11,393 nt of DNA from contig SKSL01000233.1 in the NCBI GenBank assembly GCA_007123015.1, positions 1 through 11,393 on the forward strand, in the 5' to 3' direction. The notes beneath the pieces are model-generated. The model was not told the origin of the DNA, ran no database searches, and worked only from the letters and a program-made list of their open reading frames with translations. Source of the stretch: Natronohydrobacter sp. GTDB lineage: Bacteria; Pseudomonadota; Alphaproteobacteria; Rhodobacterales; Rhodobacteraceae. Positions 5,572 to 11,393 of the stretch are shown in pieces. Within the stretch, counting starts at the first letter, position 1; the number at the start of each line of letters is the position of its first letter. Both the position numbers and the translations under genes were made by a program.

Positions 5572-8217
5572 TCAGAAGGCGGGCTGGGTCTGACGGCGGC
5601 GCTGTAGCAGGATGACGCCCAGCAGCAGAAGCAGCGCCGGGATATAGAAAAGCTGCTCAGGCATCCGATCCGCCGGGCGCTGCACAGAGAGCAGTTCGAC
5701 TTGTTGCGCAGCATAGAAGTCGAAGTCATTCAACGCTTGCTGGAAGGGCGAGCCGAACATGGGCTCGTCAAGGATCATCCGATCGCCGTCCGGCATCAGG
5801 AACAGGCCCGAAGTGCTGACCCGTTGTGCAGGCGGCGTGTCATCAATATTCAGCACCTGAGTTGTGCTGCGCATATTGCCGGTGGCGAAATCGGGACCGC
5901 GAATTTCAAGGCGCAGCTGGTCGCCGGGCTGCGCTGAAGTCAGCACCTCTTCAAAGCTGATCCCCGGGATACGCTCGAATTCGGGCTGGATCCGGTCAAG
6001 CCAGAAATTTGGCACGAAAAGCGTGAAGGCGACGAGCAAGAGAGCCGCTGATTCGTAGAGTTTCGAGCGTGCCAGGAAATAGCCCTGGGTTGCGGCGGCA
6101 AAGAGCAGCATGGCGAATGTGGCGATCACGAAGATCATGGCCGCCTGAAGCAACCCGGCCGTGGTGCCCATATCGACCCCGTAAAGGATCAGGGTGGGGT
6201 TGTAGATGAACAGGAACGGCAGCGCGAGAGTACGCAGGCTGTAGAAAAACGCCTGAAACCCGGTCTTGATCGGATCGCCGCCCGACACGGCCGAGGCCGC
6301 GAAACTCGCAAGCCCCACGGGTGGGGTCACATCGGCCATCAGACCGAAATAGAACACGAAAAGATGTGCGGCGATCAGCGGCACCAAAAGCCCCTCTTGC
6401 GCGCCCAGACTGACGACAACGCTCGCCATCAGGGATGAGACCACGATGTAATTTGCCGTGGTCGGCAGGCCGAGGCCCAGGATCAGCGAGAAGAGACCGA
6501 CAAGAAGCAGCATCAGGAAGAGATTGCCGAAAGCCAGCAATTCAACCAGTCCAGCAAGTTCCGTGCCAATCGGCGTGCGGGTCACAGTCGCCACGATCAC
6601 ACCTGCCGCCCCTGTGGCCACAGCAATCCCGATCATGTTGCGCGCCCCTGTGATCATGCCATCGACCAGATCATTCAGGCCGCGGCGCAATTCAACCAGA
6701 ACATTGCCCTCGCCGCGCATCAGCGCCTTGATAGGGCGTTGGGTCAGGATGATGAACAACATCACCAGCACGGCAAAATAAGCCGATTTCGCAGGGGATT
6801 GGCGTTCCACCATCAGGAACCAGACCAGCACCACGATGGGCAGTATGAAATGCAGACCCGTGGGCACGACTTCACGCATGACCGGCAGGACAATCTTCTT
6901 GTCATTCGGGTCATCCAGTTCCAGCTCAGGGCGCCTGGACGCAACCCATAGACAAGCCAGATAGATGCCCAGAAGCACGAGCAGGATCACTGGGCCGGAA
7001 ATTCCGGGAGCGACATCGCGCAGCAGACCGATTGCGGCAATCACGCCATAAAAGATCGCGCCTGCGACAACGAACCCGATTGCCGTCTTGAGCAACATCT
7101 GCAGCAGGCTCGCCCCCTGCCCCAATGCCGGGATGCCGTTCTTCAGCGCTTCCAGATGGACGATATAGATCAGCGCGATATAGCTGATGACAGCCGGGAT
7201 GAAAGCGTGTTTGATCACTTCAATATAGGAAATGCCGACAAATTCGACCATCAGGAAGGCTGCCGCGCCCATCACAGGCGGCATGATCTGGCCATTGACC
7301 GAGGAGGAGACCTCGACCGCGCCGGCTTTTTCAGAGGTGAAGCCCACACGCTTCATCAGCGGGATGGTGAATGTGCCAGTGGTGACCACGTTGGCAATGG
7401 AAGAGCCCGAGATCAGACCCGTCGCGCCCGAGCCCACCACAGCGGCTTTCGCAGGGCCGCCGCGCAAATGGCCCAGACCTGCAAAGGCCATCTTGATGAA
7501 GTAATTGCCCGCCCCGGCCTTGTCCAGCAGCGCCCCGAACAGCACGAAGAGGAAGACGAACGCGGTTGAGACCCCCAGCGGGATGCCGAAGACACCTTCG
7601 GTCGAGAGCCATTGCGTATTGATGATGGCTTCAAAATTGCGGCCCTGATGCGCGATCAGATCAGGGATCAGCCAGCCGCTGCCGAAATAGCTATAGGCCA
7701 GAAAGACACCACCGACGATGGTCAGTGCGGGCCCCAAGGCGCGGCGCGAGGCTTCCAGAAGCAACAAAAGTCCGATGGTTCCGACGATGATCTGGGTCTG
7801 GCTCGGAAGACCTTCGCGCGCTGTGCTGGAAATCTCGCGCGAGAACCAGAAGACGTAAAAAGCGCAGCCCGCTGCCAGCGCAGCGAGAATCCAGTCATAC
7901 CAGGGGATGTAGCGGCGCGGCGAGGATTTGAAGGCAGGATAGGCAAGAAAAGCCAGAAACAAGGCGAAGGTCAGATGCATGGGCCGGGTCTGATCCGAGC
8001 CAATCACGCGCAGGCCGGGAATATGCTGCGCCCATTGGAATTGCAGATCAGCGATCCAGATCTGAAAGACGGACCAGGAAAACGCGACCACAGCGATCAG
8101 CAGCGCAACCATCCGGTTGCTGGGATCGCGACCGCCTGAATCGGTACTGGCAACCAGATCCTGCAGGTCTTCATCTGAAAACTGGCGCCCTTCGGGCTGC
8201 TTCTGGGCAGAAGACAT
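5572..8217 (-). CDS. TRAP transporter fused permease (TAXI type, DUF3394 C-terminus)
   Basis: The inner-membrane permease of a sodium-driven TRAP importer, with the small (DctQ-like) and large (DctM-like) subunits fused in 881 residues. A hydrophilic N-terminus (1-33) is followed by the DctQ-like helices (about 35-175), then the DctM-like core with GSGATGLISGSSIANVVTTG (262-281) and the hallmark GLGLPTTANYIVVSS (581-595) and TPPVGLASFAA (631-641). A charged linker (about 427-445) separates the halves of the core. After the helices around 725-740 comes an extramembrane domain (745-855) and a last helix (856-871) ending LQRRRQTQPAF; this tail matches the DUF3394 extension known from some 12TM fused permeases. 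The ATG at 8217 has GGGGGA seven bases upstream. It is the second gene after its solute-binding protein, with a stem-loop between. Confidence 0.94.
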   Translation of the reverse strand: MSSAQKQPEGRQFSDEDLQDLVASTDSGGRDPSNRMVALLIAVVAFSWSVFQIWIADLQFQWAQHIPGLRVIGSDQTRPMHLTFALFLAFLAYPAFKSSPRRYIPWYDWILAALAAGCAFYVFWFSREISSTAREGLPSQTQIIVGTIGLLLLLEASRRALGPALTIVGGVFLAYSYFGSGWLIPDLIAHQGRNFEAIINTQWLSTEGVFGIPLGVSTAFVFLFVLFGALLDKAGAGNYFIKMAFAGLGHLRGGPAKAAVVGSGATGLISGSSIANVVTTGTFTIPLMKRVGFTSEKAGAVEVSSSVNGQIMPPVMGAAAFLMVEFVGISYIEVIKHAFIPAVISYIALIYIVHLEALKNGIPALGQGASLLQMLLKTAIGFVVAGAIFYGVIAAIGLLRDVAPGISGPVILLVLLGIYLACLWVASRRPELELDDPNDKKIVLPVMREVVPTGLHFILPIVVLVWFLMVERQSPAKSAYFAVLVMLFIILTQRPIKALMRGEGNVLVELRRGLNDLVDGMITGARNMIGIAVATGAAGVIVATVTRTPIGTELAGLVELLAFGNLFLMLLLVGLFSLILGLGLPTTANYIVVSSLMASVVVSLGAQEGLLVPLIAAHLFVFYFGLMADVTPPVGLASFAASAVSGGDPIKTGFQAFFYSLRTLALPFLFIYNPTLILYGVDMGTTAGLLQAAMIFVIATFAMLLFAAATQGYFLARSKLYESAALLLVAFTLFVPNFWLDRIQPEFERIPGISFEEVLTSAQPGDQLRLEIRGPDFATGNMRSTTQVLNIDDTPPAQRVSTSGLFLMPDGDRMILDEPMFGSPFQQALNDFDFYAAQQVELLSVQRPADRMPEQLFYIPALLLLLGVILLQRRRQTQPAF

Positions 8218-8275
8218 GCAGCGATCCCCCGTCGTGATAAATATATGTCAGGAATGAAAGACGCGCCGCGTGTCG

Positions 8276-8310
8276 GGCGCTTGATTGCGCGGCGCTTGAT
8301 TGCGCCGCGC
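8276..8310 (-). repeat. Tandem 15-base duplication forming an intra-operon stem-loop
   Basis: GGCGCTTGATTGCGC occurs twice back to back (8276-8290 and 8291-8305). The junction makes a perfect stem: GCGCGGCGC (8287-8295), loop TTGATT, GCGCCGCGC (8302-8310). It begins 12 bases after the stop of the solute-binding protein gene in the direction of transcription and about 70 bases before the permease start. No T-run follows, so it is more likely to stabilise the 3' end of the binding-protein message and reduce readthrough than to terminate fully. Such stems are common between binding-protein and permease genes, where the binding protein is needed in excess. A weaker stem (GCGCC/GGCGC) lies just downstream in the transcript. 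Confidence 0.65.
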
Positions 8311-8321
8311 AAGATCGTGCT

Positions 8322-9287
8322 TCAGTCGATCAGACCTGCTTCGCGGAAAAACCGCTCGGCCCCGGGATGCAGCGGCGCCGACAGGCCATCGCTGACCATT
8401 TCGGCCGGGTCAAGATTGGCAAGCGCCGGGTGCAATGCGCGGAACTGGTCCAGGTTCTCGAAGATCGCGCGCGCCACCTGATAGCCCATCTCTTCACTTA
8501 CAGCGTCCGAGCTGACGAAAGTCGCGCCGACACCGAAGGTGGTGATGTCTTCATCGGTGCCACGATACATCCCGCCCGGGATCGTCGCCATACGGTAATA
8601 GTCACGCTCTTCTACCAGCGCGCGGATGGCGTCGTTATCGACATTCACCAGCACTGTATCGCAGGCTGTGGTCGCTTCCTGAATTGCCCCCGAAGGATGG
8701 CCGACAGTGTAGACAATCGCATCCACGTTATTGTCGCACAGGGCCAGCGACTGCTCGGCGGGCGGCAATTCGGTGGCTTGCGCGAATGTGTCCATAGTCC
8801 AGCCCATCGCGTTCATCACGACATCCATCGTGCCGCGCTGGCCAGAGCCGGGATTGCCGATATTGACGCGCTTGCCGGCCAGATCATCGAAGCTGGTGAT
8901 CCCGGCATCGGCGCGGGCGACAACTGTAAAGGGTTCCGGATGCAGTGAGAAGACAGCGCGCAGCCCTTCAAACGGTCCGTTTTCTTCAAAGCGCGAGGTA
9001 CCGTTGAAGGCGTGATACTGCCAGTCGGACTGCGCCACGCCGAATTCCAGCTCGCCCGAGCGGATCGCGTTGATGTTGAAGATCGACCCGCCTGTCGATT
9101 CCACCCCGCACCGAATGCCATGTTCGGCGCGGTCGCGGTTGACCAGACGGCAAATCGCACCGCCTGCAGGATAATAGACACCGGTCACACCGCCTGTGCC
9201 GATCGACATGAAAGTCTCTTGTGCCAACGCAGTGCTGCCCATCAGCAAGGCGGCACCCATGACCCCGGTTGCTAGTGATTTTCTCAT
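8322..9287 (-). CDS. TAXI-family TRAP transporter solute-binding protein
   Basis: The periplasmic binding protein that delivers a carboxylate-type solute to the TRAP permease encoded next to it. The 321 residues start with a Sec signal peptide (MRKS, hydrophobic 6-18, likely cleavage after STALA at residue 22). The mature N-terminus FMSIGTGGVTGVYYPAGGAICRLVN (26-50) is the TAXI signature, followed by ESTGGSIFNINAIRSGELEFGVAQSDW (63-89), a DLAGKRVNIGNPGSGQRGT lobe-crossing segment (135-153) and PGGMYRGTD (237-245). I chose the ATG at 9287, with GGAGG five bases before it; an in-frame ATG at 9299 lies upstream of that site and would spoil the signal peptide. Four cysteines (46, 60, 184, 209) could form two disulfides in the periplasm. 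The substrate is unknown; some TAXI proteins bind glutamate or other small organic acids. Confidence 0.94.
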   Translation of the reverse strand: MRKSLATGVMGAALLMGSTALAQETFMSIGTGGVTGVYYPAGGAICRLVNRDRAEHGIRCGVESTGGSIFNINAIRSGELEFGVAQSDWQYHAFNGTSRFEENGPFEGLRAVFSLHPEPFTVVARADAGITSFDDLAGKRVNIGNPGSGQRGTMDVVMNAMGWTMDTFAQATELPPAEQSLALCDNNVDAIVYTVGHPSGAIQEATTACDTVLVNVDNDAIRALVEERDYYRMATIPGGMYRGTDEDITTFGVGATFVSSDAVSEEMGYQVARAIFENLDQFRALHPALANLDPAEMVSDGLSAPLHPGAERFFREAGLID

Positions 9288-9411
9288 GTAATCCTCCATG
9301 TTTATCGCTGTTCATTCGTGACAGCTTCAGCTTTCAGCGTCAGTCGCGATGCGATCCATCGCAAGTCAGACATAGCCCAAGTGGACTTCGGCAAAATACA
9401 GGAGTCAACCC

Positions 9412-9425
9412 TCAAAGCGCTTTGA
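9412..9425. promoter_or_regulatory. LacI-type operator palindrome upstream of the TRAP operon
   Basis: TCAAAGCGCTTTGA is a perfect 14-base palindrome with the AAAGCGCTTT core typical of LacI/GalR-family operators. It lies 124 bases before the TRAP binding-protein start. On the minus strand it is followed after three bases by TTGACT (9403-9408), a possible -35, though no clear -10 follows at normal spacing. An AT-rich tract at 9440-9470 upstream of it, with ATATAT and CATAAT on the minus strand, could alternatively hold the promoter, placing the palindrome just after the transcription start. A half-copy, AAAGCGC, occurs at 9494-9500, 80 bases away. The palindrome is seen; the regulator, which is not encoded in the window, is inferred. 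Confidence 0.5.
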
Positions 9426-9508
9426 AAAAGCTGCGCTCTGGTAAAATTATGATATATCGGGATTTAACTGTACTGCCGCGCAAGGATTTTGCGAAAGCGC
9501 ATTAAAGC

Positions 9509-9561
9509 GTGACAGGCAGCCTGCTGCCCATTGCAGAACCGCTCTGCGCCCAGCCTGTCAC
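9509..9561 (-). terminator. Branched hairpin after the amidohydrolase gene
   Basis: Perfect nine-base arms GTGACAGGC (9509-9517) and GCCTGTCAC (9553-9561) enclose 35 bases that hold two further stems: GGCAGC/GCTGCC (9515-9520 with 9523-9528, sharing bases with the outer arm) and GCAGA/TCTGC (9533-9537 with 9543-9547). It starts six bases after the amidohydrolase stop codon in the direction of transcription, so a terminator or 3'-end-protecting role fits. The run after it on the minus strand is only GCTTTAAT, weak for an intrinsic terminator. It could equally be part of a small structured RNA. Confidence 0.45.
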
Positions 9562-9567
9562 AGTCAG

Positions 9568-10728
9568 TTACAAAGGCAACCGGTCTTCGGCGATGCCGAC
9601 AAACCACGAGCAGCCGAAGGGCATGACCTCATCATTGAAATCATATTCCGGATGGTGCAGCCCCGGCCCTTCACCCGCGCCCAGCACGATATAAGCGCCG
9701 GGGCGTTCTTCGAGCATATAGGCAAAATCCTCGCCGCCCATGTTGTAGCCAGCTTCCAGGCACTGGCCCGAGACATCCAGCGCCACCTGACGGGCAATCG
9801 CTGTCTGAGCAGCGTGATTGACCATGACGGGATAACCGTCGAGGAACTCGATCTCGGCCGCGGCACCGAATGCCTGGGCTGTGCTGGTCGTGATCTTGTG
9901 CAAGCGATCCGCTGCCAAACCGCGCAAGCCTGCATCATGCGTGCGGATCGTGCCACGCAAGATCACGCGTTGGGGAATGACATTGAAGGCCTCGCTATCT
10001 GTCCGCACCCCGCAGACAGACAGGACGATATTCTGCGTCGGATCCGCATTTCGGCTGGCGATGGATTGCAGCGCAAGGATCACGTGGCTGGCCGCGAGCG
10101 TCGGATCGAAGGTCGCATGCGGTTTGGCCGCATGGCCACCCTGCCCTTCGATGGTGATACGAAACTCGTCGCAGGCCGCATAGAAGGCCCCTGCGCGCAA
10201 GTTGAACTCGCCCAGCGGATGGCCGGGCCGGTTGTGCATGGCATAGACCTCGGCGATGCCGAACCGCTCCATCATCCCTGTGTCGCACATGACCTTGGCC
10301 CCGGCCCCGCCCTCTTCGGCAGGCTGGAAGATCAGCGCGACCGTGCCGTCGAAATGACGCGTCTCGGCCAAGTACTGCGCGGCCCCCAAAAGCATGGTGG
10401 TATGGCCGTCATGGCCGCAAGCATGCATCTTGCCGTGGCGAGTTGAAGCATAGGGCTTGCCTGTGGCTTCATGGATCGGCAGCGCATCCATATCAGCCCG
10501 CAGCCCGATCACCCGGCCAGAGTCGCGCTTGCGCCCGTGGATCAATGCCACGATCCCTGTGACGCCAATGCCTTCATGCACTTCATCGCAGCCAAAGGCG
10601 CGCAGCTTCTCGGCCACGATCCCGGCTGTCCGGTGACAGTCGAAGCCCAGTTCAGGATGGGCATGCAGATCGCGTCGACATTCGGTCAGCTCTGGCATCA
10701 TCTCGGCGAAACGGTTGCGAACGGGCAT
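9568..10728 (-). CDS. M20 family metallo-amidohydrolase (hippurate hydrolase/aminoacylase-like)
   Basis: A 386-residue cytosolic amidohydrolase of the M20D branch, which removes N-acyl groups (hippurate, N-acyl amino acids, or auxin-conjugate-type substrates); the exact substrate is not readable. Metal and catalytic motifs are complete: RRDLHAHPELGF (18-29), LRADMDALPI (76-85), MHACGHDGHT with Cys104 and His106, QPAEEGG with Glu138/Glu139, AMHNRPG with His165, a dimerisation lid with GQGGHAAKPH (195-204), NMGGEDFAYML (329-339) and GLHHPEYDF with His359. The ATG at 10728 has AGGAA four to five bases upstream. It lies 68 bases after scpB on the same strand. The TRAP operon follows 280 bases later on the same strand, so a link between import and hydrolysis is possible but rests on proximity only. 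No signal peptide is present. Confidence 0.92.
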   Translation of the reverse strand: MPVRNRFAEMMPELTECRRDLHAHPELGFDCHRTAGIVAEKLRAFGCDEVHEGIGVTGIVALIHGRKRDSGRVIGLRADMDALPIHEATGKPYASTRHGKMHACGHDGHTTMLLGAAQYLAETRHFDGTVALIFQPAEEGGAGAKVMCDTGMMERFGIAEVYAMHNRPGHPLGEFNLRAGAFYAACDEFRITIEGQGGHAAKPHATFDPTLAASHVILALQSIASRNADPTQNIVLSVCGVRTDSEAFNVIPQRVILRGTIRTHDAGLRGLAADRLHKITTSTAQAFGAAAEIEFLDGYPVMVNHAAQTAIARQVALDVSGQCLEAGYNMGGEDFAYMLEERPGAYIVLGAGEGPGLHHPEYDFNDEVMPFGCSWFVGIAEDRLPL

Positions 10729-10796
10729 GGGGTTCCTGTCAGTTGGCTCTTGATCCGCAAGCTAACCCGGTGCGGCGCAGGCGGCAAGTGCAGGCG

Positions 10797-11393
10797 TCAA
10801 TCCTCGAAAAGTTCGGACTGCCCGTCAGGCAGATCGAGATCGGCATCATCGCCATCGGGTGGCGCAGCACCCGGCATGGGCCGACTGTCCAGAAGCCCCG
10901 CTGCGCGCAATTCCTTCAGGCCTGGCAGATCGCGTGGCGTTTCCAGCCCGAAATGGTCCAGAAACGCATCGGTCACGACAAAGGTCACAGGCCGCCCCGG
11001 TGTCATCCGCCGCCGACCCAGCCGCACCCATTCCATTTCCAGAAGCTGATCAATCGTCCCACGCGAGACCGCAACGCCCCGGATTTCCTCGATCTCGGCG
11101 CGCGTTACAGGTTGGTGGTAGGCAATAATCGCCAGAGTCTCGATGGCCGCGCGCGAGAGCTTGCGTGTCTCGACCCGTTCGGATTGCATCAGCCAGCCCA
11201 GATCGGGCGCTGTGCGCAGGGCATAGGCATCGCCCACGCGCACCAGCGTCACGCCCCGTCCGGCATAACGCGTGCGCAGATGCCCCAGCGCTTCTGCCAC
11301 ATCGCAGCCTTCAGGCAGACGTGCTTCGATCTGGGGCAACGTCAGAGGATCGGCACAGGCGAAGAGCAGCGCCTCGATCATGCGCTCCTGTTC
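10797..11393 (-). CDS. scpB: Segregation and condensation protein B (5' end off the window)
   Basis: Binds the kleisin ScpA in the SMC-ScpAB complex that compacts and segregates the chromosome. Two winged-helix domains are visible: the first from MIEALLFACADPLTLPQIEARL to the YALRTAPDLGWL region, the second with the conserved TRKLSRAAIETLAIIAYHQPVTRAEIEEIRGV and GRPVTFVVTDAFLDHFGL. A proline/aspartate-rich tail (PDGDDADLDLPDGQSELFED) follows. An ATG at 11381 could start the protein, but the frame stays open to the edge with E-Q-E-R before it. Many ScpB proteins have a short extension ahead of the (E)RMIEALLFA stretch, so I treat the start as lying outside the window. An AGGAG three bases before that ATG is rather close for a ribosome-binding site. 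scpA is probably the next gene upstream, beyond the edge. Confidence 0.94.
   Translation of the reverse strand, partial: EQERMIEALLFACADPLTLPQIEARLPEGCDVAEALGHLRTRYAGRGVTLVRVGDAYALRTAPDLGWLMQSERVETRKLSRAAIETLAIIAYHQPVTRAEIEEIRGVAVSRGTIDQLLEMEWVRLGRRRMTPGRPVTFVVTDAFLDHFGLETPRDLPGLKELRAAGLLDSRPMPGAAPPDGDDADLDLPDGQSELFED

Noticed and set aside
7612..8139. Plus-strand open frame of 175 codons opposite the TRAP permease
   Set aside because: It is strongly charged, Arg/Asp/Gln-rich shadow sequence of a membrane-protein gene, with no ribosome-binding site or motif.
8281..8305. TTGAT sequences resembling FNR/FnrL half-sites
   Set aside because: Neither copy has the ATCAA partner at the required four-base spacing; they are part of the tandem duplication and the stem loop.
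9269..9505. Plus-strand open frame of 78 codons across the TRAP promoter gap
   Set aside because: It has no ribosome-binding site or motif and overlaps the binding-protein signal peptide region; it is more likely noncoding regulatory DNA.
10729..10796. Gap between scpB and the amidohydrolase gene examined for a terminator or promoter
   Set aside because: No convincing inverted repeat with a T-run and no -35/-10 pair at good spacing was found.

Overview
The window is GC-rich chromosomal DNA that reads like an alphaproteobacterium of the Rhodobacteraceae. The evidence is protein style and gene content (a DapE/GNAT block, LpxD, a TAXI-type TRAP transporter, ScpB) and a GC-rich hairpin repeat of a kind familiar between genes in that family. 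The most telling gene is bciA, the 8-vinyl reductase of bacteriochlorophyll synthesis. It implies an anoxygenic phototroph, probably an aerobic one. No tRNA, rRNA, CRISPR array, insertion sequence or phage gene is visible.

Layout. Positions 67-2687 (minus strand) hold a compact four-gene run in the order SGNH hydrolase, small conserved protein of unknown function, dapE, GNAT acetyltransferase. The last three are joined by overlaps. Positions 2791-5476 (plus strand) hold lpxD, a flavin-reductase-like flavoprotein and bciA. Just before the bciA start codon is a perfect TGTC-N10-GACA palindrome, the binding motif of the photosynthesis repressor PpsR/CrtJ. A dense GC-rich inverted-repeat element separates bciA from the convergent TRAP operon. 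Positions 5572-9287 (minus strand) encode a TAXI solute-binding protein followed by a large fused permease, with a stem-loop made from a tandem 15-base duplication between them. The 280-base gap upstream of this operon contains a 14-base perfect palindrome of LacI-operator type. Positions 9568-10728 (minus) encode an M20-family amidohydrolase ending in a branched hairpin, and scpB runs off the right edge.

How the genes fit together. DapE (diaminopimelate/lysine) and LpxD (lipid A) serve the cell envelope. BciA serves photopigment synthesis and looks to be individually under redox/light control although it sits among housekeeping genes. The TRAP operon imports an unknown organic acid, and the adjacent amidohydrolase could process an imported N-acyl compound, but that link rests on proximity alone. 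I see no unmistakably new multi-gene system. The most interesting items are regulatory: the PpsR box at bciA, the structured intergenic elements and the operator-like palindrome at the TRAP operon.
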